64,000 nt of DNA from Tubiluchus corallicola (GCA_030141605.1 JAQGDQ010000059.1:186001-250000); one strand, 5' to 3'; positions 21,789 through 51,644 are shown, counted from the first letter of the stretch. Program-made: numbers and translations. Notes: generated by a model not told the origin, from the sequence alone.

Positions 21789-23666
21789 GCAAAATATCTT
21801 GCTCAGATAATTGTGGTTGGTGCGCAAGTAGTAGGCAGAGCATTTGCTAGAGCACTACAGCAGGAGATAAATGGTATGTCACTTAATACTTTGTCACTCA
21901 CTAGTATGATATGGTTAAAATGGTAACAACGGTTACCCAGTAGACCAAACACTTTTGTATGTAATGGATAGCCTGATTAGAGATCTTTGATAATTTTTAG
22001 ACTTTTAGATTAGATAGTCTGATTAGAAATTAGAGATTTTAGTCTTTGGTCTATTATATTTTCCAAATAATTTTTTAGTATTATAATCTTCACCCATTCA
22101 CTTATTGTATTGTAATTGTCACCCATTTACTTACACTTACTATTGCTCAATTTCGTGACCACTTGTTTATTCTCATTGTAGCAATAGTGACATTTTGTGC
22201 TTTTTGTCTGTTTTTTTTATAATTGTCTGACCTTTTCTCTGTATTGTATGTACTATTTGTCATTTTCTAATTGATAAAACTAAAAAGATCGGTCTTAGTC
22301 TTAGCTATTTTTGTGTTTCACATCACTTTTTTCCACCTCATAGTAGTGCCATGATTTGCTGGAGTGATCAAACTTGTTTGCTGTAAGAATTTTTTTATTA
22401 CATAATTGTTTCAATTCTTGTGATTAAGAATATTTCTATGTCAAATGTACATGTGTGTGCATGCTTGTGTGAGCGCTCGCACATGTGCATGTTTTGTGGC
22501 TATCAACAATATATATAGCTTTAAATATAAAGGACTAGTTGTCTATTTCTTTGTTTGCATTGTTGTAGCCAGTAAGCAAGCGGCAGCAAAAGCAGGTGGA
22601 GGCAAGCAAGGACAGAAACGAGCAGCTGCTAATTTAAAAACAGGGCTTACTTTAGAGGTAACAGCATTTAATTGATTAGATTATTAGCACTATAGGAAAT
22701 ATAAAAAGTTTATTTGTTCTTCAAAATTTGTAAGATTTAAATGTCACTGGTTGATAAGTTTTCCTTTTCTTACCAATAGATGATGCAACATACTTTACAT
22801 TGAAATTGTTAGCATAAAAGTTGATGATTATGATTTACAGAGCAGACATACGATCAATGTCATAATTTATAGTTGTTGTCACGAGAACTCTAGATATAAG
22901 TAACTGTTTCTGTTTTAGGAAGCGATGCAAATATTAAATGTTAAAAACTTAAAGTCTTCTGAGAAAGTGGCTGAAAACTACAAGCATCTCTTTAAGGTCA
23001 ATGACAAAAAATTAGGTGGCTCTTTCTACTTACAATCTAAGGTAAGGTTTGTAAAGTTGTTTTAATATTACATTTTTTCACAAGTCAGCAAAACACAAAG
23101 CATATTGTTTTCCCAGCTAAAACAGAATAAAAATGCATTTTGTTTATGCCCTTTTCATTCTCTCATGCTGCAGTCAAACATTTATTTAAAACAGTTGTAG
23201 AACAGTGTAAAGCTTTGATGGAATTTTCCAATAACTGAGCAAGCTTTCGTATGATGCCTTTATTTTTGCACTGGCATTTTTGGTTAAATTTAAACTTTCA
23301 CAGAGAGTGTAAAACTTTGATGGAATTTTCCAATAACTGAGCAAGCTTTCATGTGATGCCTTTATTTTTGCACTGGCATTTTTGGTTAAATTTAAACTTT
23401 CACAGAGAAGGGCAACAGGAGTTTTTATTTACAGACTCAGACTTATCATTTTGTAACATTCATTCTAAGCATCATTGGATGATTTTGATGAGAGTGGGTA
23501 ATTATTACTGTGAAACATCACTCACGAACTGGCGTGTTCTAAGGGCCACATGATTTCCATTTTCTAGGTTGTAAGAGCAAAAGAACGATTAGATGAGGAA
23601 TTAGGAGTACAGTCTTCGGACTCGACAGAAACTCAGCCTGAAAAAAATGCACCTCCATCATCATGA
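21789..23666 (+). CDS. PAM16: PAM16/TIM16 (Magmas), mitochondrial import motor subunit
   Basis: Exons 21789-21873, 22569-22657, 22919-23041 and 23568-23666 join in frame with GT-AG splices, giving 131 residues after the start Met and stop TGA. Pam16 is the J-like partner of DNAJC19/Pam14 in the PAM complex at the TIM23 channel. It lacks a working HPD motif and restrains J-protein stimulation of mtHsp70 at the inner membrane, matrix side. Evidence: the hydrophobic N-terminus [20 protein letters not shown]; a poorly conserved Ala/Lys/Gly linker at about 30-50; and the J-like domain at about 58-112 with [16 protein letters not shown] and [23 protein letters not shown] stands where J-proteins have HPD. 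The Ser/Glu/Pro-rich tail is short. Length fits the family (human 125). Neighbours are unrelated; it converges with the FRMPD gene. Confidence 0.95.
23205..23408. repeat. 102-bp tandem duplication in PAM16 intron 4
   Basis: Two adjacent 102-bp copies (23205-23306 and 23307-23408), each starting GTGTAAA and ending TTTCACAGAGA, with only a few substitutions (for example TTTCGTATGATG against TTTCATGTGATG). High identity suggests recent origin. Each copy carries a short pyrimidine-AG near its end, but the real acceptor is further on, at 23567. Confidence 0.93.
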
Positions 23667-25715
23667 CAACTTTATAAATAACATTTTGTTGTATAATAGT
23701 AGGAAAATTTGTGTAAATAGCAAAAGTTAGTAAATCAGAACAAAAAAACTTCACTTTATTTGTCTTGATGCTTGCAGAATTGTTGATTTCTTTACTGTTG
23801 AGTTTAATAACTAACCAGAGAAAGATTGCTTTTACTTAATTTAGTAAAATGTGCACAAGCGGCCCAACTTACCGGCAAATATTAAATTCAGGCCTCTTGG
23901 TTGCCCTAGCCTAGGCACAAATACAAAGAATAATCAGAATGTCTATCCAGACAGTTGTTAATTGCTAGGAAAGGTAGGGAAGATTTTGTTAAAATTAATA
24001 ACAACCTTTAGGAAATGTTTTTATAGCAATGCTGTACTTTGCTTGTTGATCTGATTATTGTTAAATTATAGATGTTGCTTAAAAAATGAATTTCAGTAGT
24101 TTTTATGGCAAAAATGATGGTCATGATTAATCCTAGTCACAGGTTCATTTGTTCTGAGGAGCTACTTACATGCATCATTTTTAAAATAAGGAAATTTTTC
24201 ATTTCCTGCGATACTTCAGCAGTTTAGTATCTTGTTCTGTCAACAGGCCAATTTTACTGATCTAAATAATAAATTTAAGTTCTATGGCTTGGCCCATAAT
24301 GTATTAGTCTCTCATCACGTTATGCAGCAGTTTTCTAGATCTGATACCCTGCAACCATGTACAGTCCAGTAAAGTTGGTGCTAAAAAGGTTTTAGCAAAA
24401 CACTCAAAAGGCTAGATTAAATTTAGTCATTAAGTTGCATATAGCACATTTATACAACATCTCCACTAACCCGAAATCGATTCTTTATTCGCGCTTTGGT
24501 GAATTATAATGGTACAACTTCATACATTATAATATCACATGGTCAGTGAACTGTATCTTCATTCACCAGTGAAAAGTATAACTGTCAAATTGTATCAGTT
24601 AAATAAATCTTACTTATCGAGTAAGTCAACGTGCAATAATTTATTTATCAGTTACAGTGTCATAATCATATTACATATTTTTTACAATATTAACATAGAA
24701 TGTTTAAAAAAGAAACTAACATGTAATCAGTTACAGTACATATAATATACATAGCATAATATTTAACAATAATTTATAAAATATCATTCATTTTAAATTA
24801 TTGAACTTGCTTAGAAGCATTTCAAAAAATTTCAAAAAACTTTCTGAAACCTTGACTGAAATTTTAGTCATTCAAATATAATTTATTTTACAGTTTAACT
24901 GATAACTGAAATACGTATTTATGCCTAAGGCAATGATTGATGTTAGTTTAGTCAGTTTGCTACTAGTGTAAACACGATTTTGTAACTACTTAGGAAAGTT
25001 AAATCTAATTTGATGTAAGTTATTAGGCATTGCAGAAGTGCATAATTATACACTTTCATCTTTAAAGCATAAGTATGACTAAACTTCTTCAAATCTTCAT
25101 CAAATAGTTATATTATGCCTAGAAAGCTACTAAAATGTAATTATTGTCTAAAAACATGCCAACATCACTAATCATTATCTGTTGTAAAATTATAAATTTT
25201 AAACGTACAGTAAAATACAGAAAATACAAAACTGCAATGTGTAGTACTTAACACTAAGGGAATTGGCATTATGTAAACTCTAGTAACATTAAAAATTAAT
25301 AGAAACGTAACATTTTTATACAACAAACTTGCAAATGTGTCGTGTAACAATAACAACAACAAAAGTAATTAAAGTAAATAAAAATAGTTTTTTTATTAGC
25401 ATGAGTGCTAAATGATAGCAAATTGTTTATCAAATTAAATAGCAAATACAGAAGTCATGCTCATTAAGTGCTGCTTGACTGTAAGTCGATCCTAAAATTT
25501 TCAAAGATAAATGCAGGTTGATCTCAAACATTTAAACCATGTCGTTATAGCATAAAATTATTCAGTAAATATTTCAACTCATTAACGAGAGCTGCTCAGA
25601 AGTTCTTTAATAACTGCAAAATTCAAAGGCTGACACATATAAAAATCTTATCGTAAATTAATAAGCCTATAGTCTATACGATAACTTATGCACACACAAT
25701 GTAGAAATATCCTCT
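23667..25715. other. 3' untranslated and spacer DNA between convergent PAM16 and FRMPD gene
   Basis: No exon found. It must hold the PAM16 3' UTR (plus strand; AATAAA-containing stretch near 24265) and the FRMPD 3' UTR (minus strand; candidate AATAAA at about 25390-25395 and others near 24893). Strongly AT-rich with no repeats of note. Confidence 0.5.
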
Positions 25716-41390
<15,675 letters not shown>

Positions 41391-41668
41391 CTGAAAAAAA
41401 ACAATGCCTCTGTTACCATACCATCTCTACCGATAACGTAAAAGCTAGAAACAGTTGTTAAAATAGGGCCTTATACTATCGAAATTTCCTACCATTAAAT
41501 TTTGGTCCTACCATATGCCCAGTCTCCGTTAATGCAGTACCTACAGGTTTCCTGCCAAATATGGTACTTACTAAAATTAACTTTACGTGTTTACAATACT
41601 GATTCAAGCATTTATTTAATTTATTTACATCATCGGTATTATTTCAAATTCGGCAACGAAGACGGCAA

Positions 41669-42130
41669 GTGAACTCTGACAGGCTAGTGATTAGCAAATA
41701 TTTTGCTTCTTTTTCAGGCAAAACTGTTTTAGATGTCCCGAGCGCATTAAAATTAATGCAAATATTTAAAGTGATAGATTGGGAAAAACTTGCCTGTGAA
41801 GGTAACTATGACAGTCGGCTGCGGCAATTATCAGATAATGTTTCAAATCTTACTTTGGAAAAGTCAAGCACGTACAATTCATGTCAGAGAAATGAAACAG
41901 CGGCTAGTGGTAAACTGCTGGTAAATTTATTAAAAATTCATCCGCAGCTTCTAAAGAAATTTTGGTTTAAATGTAAAAGTTGTAATTATTCAAAACCTGC
42001 TGTTTGTTAATAGCACTGATAACATATTTTGGGGAACTTGCAGTATTGTAACATCTGCAATCGGTGGAAAGAGACTTTTCTCAGTTTATTGAATTTCATT
42101 TACACCGTTAACAACTTAAACAACGTACAA
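41669..42130 (+). mobile_element. Possible decayed hAT-like transposase C-terminus
   Basis: An open frame of 113 codons (41669-42010) is followed, across stops and frame changes, by SVERDFSQF near 42065. This resembles the hAT dimerisation signature (VER.FS followed by K/R..L). The downstream bases (KQRTSLTT-like) fit the usual R.RL...T continuation. The rest of the frame has no match I recognise. Weak evidence. Confidence 0.3.
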
Positions 42131-45100
42131 GTTTAACTACATAAAAAGTTAAAAATGCTGGAGCAACTACGTCTAAGAAAACACAAGAAATTCCAAAGGT
42201 TAATTGGATTGAGCCGATATATCCAGACACGCAGATAATTTTTTATATTTAGTTTCACTAATCACTGTATCGTCCGCACGAAGAAACACAAAATGACCTC
42301 TAAACCTGGCGCTCTGTAAATGCATTTTTAAAGTAACTGTTCTCCAATAAAAAAAGTCAGATTTTTATTATTATCATACAAAAATCACAGTGAATTCAGT
42401 ATAATTCAGTGTGATCAATAACAATACTGCTGCCGAGATGAACAGGATGCATGTATATCCACGATTTTAGGAGCGGGCATTCTGAAAATCGACATTGGCC
42501 CTGAATACACATTTGTAATAAAGTACCTGGCAATTCTATCGCAAGCAAAATTCAGGTGTCGTAGAAAGGGTTGTATATGTCGTGTAAAGGGATAGCTCAC
42601 AAAAAAGATGAACTTTTTCAAACAAATATCGTATACCCAGCAGCACGGCGGGTTGTGAGCGGAGTTTTACTAAAAGCAAAGTTGCAGTAATAAGATTCAA
42701 AATGTCTATTGTTGTAGTCATTTGACAGTTGGACAAGATTCCGGTTGTATATGTAGAATTTTCTAGAACCCAATTTACGTGCACTAGTAAATAAATCTAG
42801 TTTCTAACAGAACTCGATGTGCCATTTTTATTAAGTCCTCAGAAAGCACTCATCATTTTACAGTGTAAATGTCACATCCTTTTTGCAGTGTCGACGCATA
42901 GTAAACTAGGCTTTAGACTCAGTTCGTAATGAATACATTTCGTTTTCAAAGCATTGTAAATAGTATATTAGTTTCTGGCAGTTCAAGAAGTAGGCCTATT
43001 TAAAATTTGCAAATATCCAAAAATTGAACTTATTACTGCGAATCATTTACAGCAATTTACAACCCTAGAATGATAACTCTGGGTCTAAGACATTTCCGAA
43101 TGTTTGATCTCATTGAACAGGATCAGAATTGGCACTATGAAGTACACATTCTTTCAATCAAAGCAGCACTCAGCAGATTGAGCTATGATCACTCAAGAGC
43201 AAGAGGCGAAGCAGAGACAATAGTATCATTTCAACGCTAATGGCAGCAAAGTGATTGAAGCTATCAAAACTGATGGACACTGATGCTATTATATATTAGC
43301 CAGCCACCGCAGTAAGGCACGTCTATACTGGCAAACCTGTTATACGTGACAACTTCTTAGTTGCATGCAAGCTGCAAATACCATATGCATGCCTATAGTA
43401 TTTCTTAGTTCTTAGTGTAAATTTTATCTTTTATATGGGATTTTTATGTGCTGAAATAAACTCTAAATAAAAATAATTAATAGCAAGACAAACTAGCTGA
43501 TAATTACGTTCAAACTTTAACGTGATGGTGATGTTCTAACCCAATCAACAAGACTTTATGTTACAAGTAACAGGCACCCCTAATATGAAAAGAGCACAGC
43601 GATGGTCTACCCTTTGATGGTGAACAGGGAATTAAACATGTTCCAGTGATCACGCTGAATTGTAACAAATTGCCTGTGCAATACTGACAACACTATAATG
43701 GCATTTAGGAAAGCCATCTTGATCCACAGGCTTCGTTAAAATGGGAAGGAGGCACAGCAAGAGATTTGGAGGATTGCGCGGGTTCATCGTCTGTAAAATT
43801 ACTGAAATATCTAGTGTATGCATAGGAGAAGAAGCCAGAAAATTGGTGCGCCGCGAAATCCTGTCTCAGAGCAATTTTTATTAGGGAAACTGTTAATCTG
43901 ACTATACTATACCAGATTATCCTAAACAAAACTATGACCTAATTGTTATAACTGCCAAATATTATAATATATTATATTAGTATTATAATAGTTGTTTTAT
44001 GCATTCAGTGTTGTTGCTCGACCAGTTACATTTACAAATTATGTAGAAAATCAATCTAGGCATCCTTTTTGTTTATACACAATTGGTGAAATTTAACATT
44101 TTCTACTAAAATCGTTGGGATAAAATTGATTTTGAAAAAGGATATGAAACTTCAAATTGGTTTTCGTGGCCAGGGCAGCATAACAGTTTAAAGTAATGTC
44201 TTAATTCTTGGAAGATGTTCGGCAGGCTTACATTTGATGTCAGGGCCCAAATTGGAAATTTTATCGCATCCATTCCTGCTACAAAAACAACCAACTTCAG
44301 GGACAGCCGCTGCAGGCATCATCGTTATGATAATAAAAATCATGCCTGCTTAGCTATGCGAGACCAGAGAAATGCACCCACCTAGCTGGATTGAACTGTA
44401 GAGTGTTTTTTGAGCGAGTCCCGTATTTACGGATTGTATTTCAGATGCTTGTTTGCGTGAATGGAACCGGCTCTAAATTGATTTTCAGGAACACGCTAAA
44501 CCGAAAGAGACACTCAATAGAACCGCAAATCGATTGAAAGATACTGAGGAGTTGTACTAATCCTCCGTGGCAAATTCAACAATAATGACAAGACGAAGAT
44601 GTCAAGAGATGTAACGGTCATATCTTTCGATATGAAATTGTTTTCTTTTCCGCTTTTTTTGATACAACGTTATTTTTACATCTAAAGTCAATCGAACAGA
44701 AAAATAAAACTGAAAAAACAAAATAAAATATACTAAAAATTATCAATTAGGAATTTGATGGTAATACGTATAGTACAATAACTAAAAATAAGGTCACGGT
44801 GAATACCAAATTAGCGAAGAATATGTAGTTCGAATGCAGAAAATTAATGATACATATTTTCCGTTTTCGTGATAAGAACTCGAGTACATGGTGTCCGTAT
44901 TATTAGCCTCTTAAATCCCCATCAAATTTACTTATTAATACATCTAAAACAAATATAGCATCCCGTTTAGAACGCGACGTGTAGTTTCAAAGGCTCTGTG
45001 AAATCGATTTAAAAAAGGTGTTACCTAAACAAGATTAACAAAAAGCGTTTGTATGTGATACCAGACTTCGGTATGTTATTGCGTTACACGCGGCCTCAGT

Positions 45101-46060
45101 AAGTCACCTTTAAGAAATGATGAGTGGCTTCAATTGGCCACATTAAAATGTATGGCATAATAACTTCAGCACGATATCTTAAATATATGAGTCACGGCTT
45201 CCGTACGATGTTCAGCAGACAGAAGGTATAACATGTGGCTTTATTTCGTCTTCGTATAACCATGGTATGTATCTTCGGGTGCTGTCTTAAAGGCACAACA
45301 CGTATTTTCAATACGCCATTTCAAGGCCAAGTGCATGGCTTCAATATAATATTTTGTAGGGTAATTTTAAAAACATATAACAATCTCAAAAGTGAGCTTT
45401 CAATCAAACATATTGTAACATATACCATGTGGCTACAGCACCGTCATACTGAAAGAAAGGTGTGTGTGTGTGTGTGTTTTGCTGTCCGGGGCCTGTCCCA
45501 TATTAAACTTCCGGCTTCAGCGCTCTAAAAATAAATGATACATCGCGGGGTCTTTCGCATGCTGGTCTATTAGCATTTTAATGGCTTTCTAACTAGTAAA
45601 TTACACACGCCTTAAATGACATTTGGTCCAGCGGCGCGCAGTATGATAATGGATGCGACAGAACAACGTTGGAACTGGTTATTGGATTGTGGCATCCCGG
45701 GAGTCTGTGATGGACACAAATCAATTACAACTTACAAAAGCTGCTTAGTAAAGTGATGGCAAATCAATACATACCATACTTATCTATAAGGTCGGCATAA
45801 TAACGGCAAAAGGTGTACCGACTGTTGAATCTTTTTGATGGGATTCAAGAGATGTGGAGGAGACGGAGGCAGCATGCTCTTGATTTTGGATTCTTGATTA
45901 CATACGTTTTTAGTCAAGTTACAGAGAAATTATTTAATGAAGACACAGCTATGTATAGTTAACAATGTATAGTGGTGGTGACGGCTTTTTTGAGGGCACG
46001 ATAACTATACATTTCAGTAGCCCGTTGGTTTGTCAATAAGTGCTGGATGTTGACACTGTA
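42131..46060. other. Gene-poor DNA upstream of the FRMPD WW exon
   Basis: No exon chain found on either strand. It may include part of the first FRMPD intron. A short TG run at 45461-45478 is the only clear simple repeat. Short reading frames here show no family motifs. Confidence 0.45.
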
Positions 46061-46440
46061 TCTCGACACCAGGCGGAGGAACTGCACAAGCAGCCAACGG
46101 CTAGAGGGCAGAGGAGGTCATGTAACCCAACGGCTATGTGTAGAGGAGTAAACCTTCCAAATCAGGAGTGGAGCCCCGAAGACGGACCAGTGTAGCATGC
46201 TCACTGACTCCTCCAGTCAACCTGGTGCCAAACGTATCGCTCTGCTTTCCTTTGGACTACACCAGGGAGGAAGAGAGGGGGTTCCTGTTGTCTGGGCAAC
46301 TCAGGATCTCCATACACCTTGCCCAGGCGTGCGCCCTGAAGAGGCCACTCCAGTGGTTCAAGGATCGGACTGCTCAGCCACAGTCGACGCTGCAGCTCCA
46401 TCAATGTGATCAATAACTGACTCTCTTGGCGCACATTGTT
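46060..46440. other. GC-rich island in AT-rich surroundings, unidentified
   Basis: About 380 bp of clearly higher GC than the flanks, with overlapping open frames on both strands, of which none shows a known motif or clear splice sites. CCAACGGCTA occurs twice (near 46098 and 46130). Likely explanations are a transposon or SINE fragment, or a CpG-type regulatory island. I cannot choose. Confidence 0.35.
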
Positions 46441-49250
46441 TTCCGAAAATAGAAGGATGCCAGCAACAAGTTCTTATAGGCCCAATTTTCGCAGTTCAAT
46501 GCTCTGGAAGAGAAAAGCTCGTCCAGCTGTAGGACACGAGCACTTTGTTATAAAATCTTCTGAAAAGTATCGACTCGTGTGGCAATCAGTCAGAAAAGTG
46601 GAAAATTACGCTTTTACGGCATAATAAAATTTTATTAACCCCACATATTGCAGAATTGCACGTTTGAAACCCGCACGGTTACCATTTTCAGAACGGGACA
46701 GTACATCAGATAGAAAAAGCTGTTAGCACTTCCACAACCATTGTGCTAATTTAAAATTCACAGCCGTTTCACACTGTCTGTGAAGTCTGAAATCTGAACG
46801 TCGCACAGAATAGCGAATTTCGGGTTTTTTCGAGACCAAACAAGACCAGATTTAACACACGCGAATAATACACTTTTTTGTACATTGAACGCCTATTTTG
46901 CTTTTGTAATATTTTTGTCCAATTATAAGCAGTTGGTCTCCACGGATAATCACTTTAGGGCGAAAGAAAATAAATATGACAGACCAGCACGTGTTAAGGA
47001 TTTGTTCCCCCAGTCAATTGCAATGCATATTGTATCATTTATATGAAATTGCGCGCAAATTTTTACAGAACCTTTGCGGAAGCCACCCAGATTAAATGAC
47101 GCGTGCATCAACTCAACTGCCATTAAAGTAGGATATATCGCAGAATTATTCGGACCTTCTGAATTGAATCACTCGCCTTTTTTAGTTTAAAATTAAACCT
47201 TTTTTGTAAGCATACCTTTTCAGCGCAAAAGCGATACGCTTCGTGATACGTTCTAAAACCAATATTTTGTATGGCGATTTATTTCTGACGACCTCAAAGT
47301 TTATCATAACGAAGCAGTGGTGTTTCCAAGCGCCATATTTATTGTAGCTCTTCACCTTTTAGACTTTACAGCGTTTAGAATTTTGCAGTGATGGTTTCAA
47401 TAGACATTCAGGAACACGCGTTCGTCTGAGTAAACTTGAAATCTCCTTTTCTTTCATCCGTTTATTGACGGACGCATATTGCATTCGCAGAGTGACAAAA
47501 TGTATTATGAAAGCGTTTTTGAAATGTAACATTTTCTTCTTTGTACAACAATCGATGATTTACGCGACTGGCCAAGCGGTAAAGTCGTTTTCACATTTTA
47601 CTAGACGCATTCACATTCTTCAAGCACGATAATGGCAATAACAATAAATTATTACCCCTGTATTCTATTATATTCTGGTTGTGATAATTAACGACGACAA
47701 TTGCATAACTAATATCACGGACGAACTCACAATGACAATAAACATGACAATTAATAATGAATTTCACAGATCTGGAAAAGGGAAAAGTACAAAAACTACT
47801 AACTATTTATGTTAGATTTTATAATTTTTAAAATATTTATTATTAACTCTCTCAGTAATTAAAAACTGATTATGTAATACAGAGAAAACGACAAGAGAGA
47901 AATACAGCAGTAAGAACACCTGAGAAGTACAGTTTAGTATCAATACTAATATGCTACCAATACACTAAAGAAAATTAAAGCAACTTGTTTATGGTGCACT
48001 ATGAGAAGAGAGAATACGCAAAACTATTTTTGCTGTAGATGTCTATAATAGTTTATATTAAGTTAAACACGAAGACTGTTAAAAGCTGACTAATTAAATG
48101 ATACGATGAAAACATAAAATGTAAGAACGATGAAAACTATCATTTAAATTAAAAGATTGACAGAAATTGTTGCTTTGATAGTGTGTCACATAATTGGTGA
48201 TGTTTTTTGATTAAGAAATTCAAATGTGCGATTAATTTCTCTTGCACGGTTAATTTTGTGCTTTTTCTGGATTGTGCATACAGTGAGTAATTGTGATATA
48301 GTATTATAAAAGTAATATTTTGTTCTTTTTTGCGTTTTTTTTCTTTTCGTCAAAGCAACATCGTACAAAGCACTGTACTGAAACTACAATTTCTCTATTG
48401 CGGGTTTTTTAACTAATAATAATTCAAATGATCACAAAAAGGCTAATGCCAAAATACCCAATTAATAATTAAAAATATAATCGTGTAAACGGTAAGCACC
48501 AAAGGAATAAACCATGCTATGAGCTTTGCAGTCTGCAGCTCATTCGTATAGGACATTTGGACTGTTTACGGTCTTTTCAACTGTCTAGACAAACCAAAAG
48601 ACTTGCAGTCATCTTCTGAAAAATGATATACTGGCGCCATAGCCAGGCTTCAACGTTCATAACTGGAGATTACTGTGATGTTTCCTATTTTTATTCGTCC
48701 ATTAGATTCTAGAGATGTGGAATCATAGCTCTTTATGCGCTCTAGTATTTGACTGATACAATATATTTTCAATAAACAAACATGAGTTGACTTTGTCACA
48801 TTACAATGAAACTATAGGAAATAAGAAGAGTGGTAATACACAAGTTGTGACAATGGCGTATCATATTGTGGACTGAGACAGGTATGCAACGCTGCCGTCA
48901 ACATAGTTACAACTTCACCAAGTTACCATGCAATCCTTTTAGGTAACTTAACGTTGCAATACCGATTTCAACACGTGAGAAAATACGTTGCAGAAAATTT
49001 AGTATTCCAAAGTCATTTTTATTTCAGAACAAAATACATTTTATTGGACGTCAAAAGCACGTAGTAGTAGTTGCCCTCTGCGAAACAGCACAAAGCAATA
49101 CGACTCAGATAAAGCATGCAGATTTTTCAAACACTAGAAGACTAGTGATCCTAGAATTTTAGTAACTTGCTATAACATCAGTTACTAATACCACTGAAAT
49201 TTCGAGAAAATGAACTTGGTGTAAGTTCTTGATATAATATGAGAGCCTTT
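46441..49250. other. Gene-poor intergenic or intronic DNA
   Basis: AT-rich; nothing coding or repetitive that I can support. Confidence 0.45.
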
Positions 49251-49256
49251 TGTTCA

Positions 49257-49660
49257 ATTTAAACACAGGCCCCACTTTGGTGTATAAATAATCTCAAATT
49301 TTATTTATTCATTTTCTAACGTCAGGTAAAGCGCGGATGTGTGATGAAGACGAATGGTTTAACAGACTGCTAAGGTGCTTTGCACTTTGCGTTTTTTACT
49401 GAAGTCCTGAGTCCTACTTTGAGTCCTAGTTTGGCTAACAGCTACTCAGCACACTTGGTGGTATTTAACATCTTTAGATGCGGTGCCATGTGTCAATAAA
49501 TTATGTTTTTATGCCACAGTTTTCACGTGCACAGCCCACACTGGCACATTCTTTGGTACTAAAATAACAACAACGAAACTGCGGAAGTTATAAAGTTTAA
49601 ACGCAGACCCATCGCTGGTATATAAATAATCTCACAACTTTATTTGTTCATTTTCTAACG
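49257..49660. repeat. Direct repeat pair, about 65 bp, 339 bp apart
   Basis: Copies at 49257-49321 and 49596-49660, same orientation, share TATAAATAATCTCA and ATTCATTTTCTAACG-like ends (second copy TTGTTCATTTTCTAACG). The intervening sequence is not duplicated. This could be a pair of ends of a lost element or dispersed copies of one repeat. Confidence 0.6.
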
Positions 49661-51640
49661 CGCCTAGTGATGGGAAATATCGTCTGATGAATTTCAGACC
49701 GTAATTTACACAACTGCAACCGCTAGATTTCTCCAAACAACGTTTGTTATTTATTAGTTCTTTATTTCGAATCCAGATCTTGTAGAATGATTTACAGTAG
49801 ACCGTATTTTACAATAATTAATACATTTCAAGAAAGCGCGTCGGTTATAATGATTTACGCAGTCGCAAAGATAACACGGTTTCAGATTTTTTGTGAAAAT
49901 TGCTGGCGAGAATAAAAGAAGATGTAATCAGGAAGGTTTAATTTGCTGTCAGTTGAAATGACTGATAGGTTTCTTGTTTCGAAATTCAACAAAGGGTCAT
50001 ATATTATTAATGTTATTTGCACAAATTTGCGAAATACTATTCAGAATATTTGCAGATTGCGCTTACGTGTACTAAATAAGTGAGCATAACTGTAATTAAC
50101 TTTAATTAATATTAGTGAAAACGGTCTTTTATGCAAAAACCAACACCAAGCGCGATCAAGGAGAAGGGAGAAGATAACTAAATGCACCGTTTTGTCATAT
50201 TTAATTTCTTAAGTTATTTTATTGTCTACAATACATTTACAAAGGCATTGTGTAAGGCTAAAAGCCGTATTAGCCAGGGGCCTAGCGCGATTCCATCCCA
50301 GAACACTATTTATTAGTCCTTGCGCTACCAGTGCATATATAATCTAAGCTGTTTAGCTACTCAGCTAATGAGCATGAAACTTATCAATGGCTGTTCTGCA
50401 CTACTCCGAAGACACTGGGATTATGAAAGACAAGTTGTACGACAACAAATAAAATAGAAACTGCTATAAGCACTAAATATTTGCAAGTGCATCTTAAGTA
50501 GCTACTGACTAAATAGTAACATTTTTCGCAATGGTGAAAAGACTAAAGTTTTCCGGTTATAAAATTTTTCAATCATTTATCATAGCTTACTTAATTTGTT
50601 CAAGAAATGTCAATTCTTGTTCTCAAACAACTCTTAAAAAAGCTTTTAGCTATAACAGTAAAAAATTGACTGTGAAGATAATCTGTGCAATGTTGTTTTA
50701 CCTACATTACATACGGGCAATACTACATGTATGGCCTAAAATACATAAATTTATACTACTGTTACTGTACTAAAATTCGTGTATTGTAGATTCCTGTACG
50801 CCTAGATATGTCCTGTTTGTAGAGTTTCTGAAATTGAGCAAGGCACTGCAAATATTTACTTGGATAATCACAAATAATGTCTAAGATTTCGATTACATTA
50901 TTGATAAATCTTATTCAAGCAAGATAAGTTTCATGCACGCAATTTGTGCTAGATCACTAGGGTTTCTGGCTTTAAATGAAAACCGGTCCTAATCTTAAAC
51001 TACAGCTCAAAACAATGTAACCTGTAAAATATTAAAAGGAACATATTGTAGTTTTCAGAGTGATACGTGAGAGAGTTATTATTGTAGAAATGTTCTACAC
51101 GGCCCGTTTTTCCCTGTTACATGCATTTCGCCGTTCGTTAGTTAGATTGGCACTAGCGCCTACATCTCAGAAACGCGTTGCACAATAAACAGGCGCTATA
51201 CCTCTCAGTTCAGATGTGGTTCAGTTGTGAAGTGGTGCACACATTCGAGTGTTTTGCGAAAGCACAGCGGTAAACTTGAAATTTAAGTTTCTAAAATTAA
51301 AATTTGCCGAGCTTTTGTGTATCAAACACATCAATGTTTTACAGAGCACTATACTTCTATATTCGCTGTTGCAAACACGAGAAACACGCCCGTGGGATGT
51401 CTGTGTTGTTTAAAATTATGCTCAGTTTAACGTCATCACTAGTTGGACTGCCCGCCATTAACTAAGCATTTAATCTACATTCATTTGATTATCAGAAACA
51501 CTTTGGCATTACTATAGGTGCTAAAATATATAGGTACTTTTTATCGTACATCACAACGGAGTAGCATATGAAAAATTCTGTTTTCCTTTAAGGAATGTAA
51601 GTTAGTAAAAGCTAACACTGAAATTGAAGCAGGAGATGCA
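49661..51640. other. Gene-poor DNA
   Basis: No supported feature. An 80-codon frame at 50531-50773 is low-complexity hydrophobic and lacks splice support. Confidence 0.45.
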
Positions 51641-51644
51641 TATG

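Noticed and set aside
22441-22562. Frame upstream of PAM16 exon 3 starting [10 protein letters not shown]
   Set aside because: It is intron read-through into exon 3; the acceptor TTGTAG at 22568 and the phase of exon 2 set the true boundary.
45235-45528. 97-codon plus-strand frame
   Set aside because: It ends in a TG microsatellite and shows no motif, splice support or neighbouring exons.
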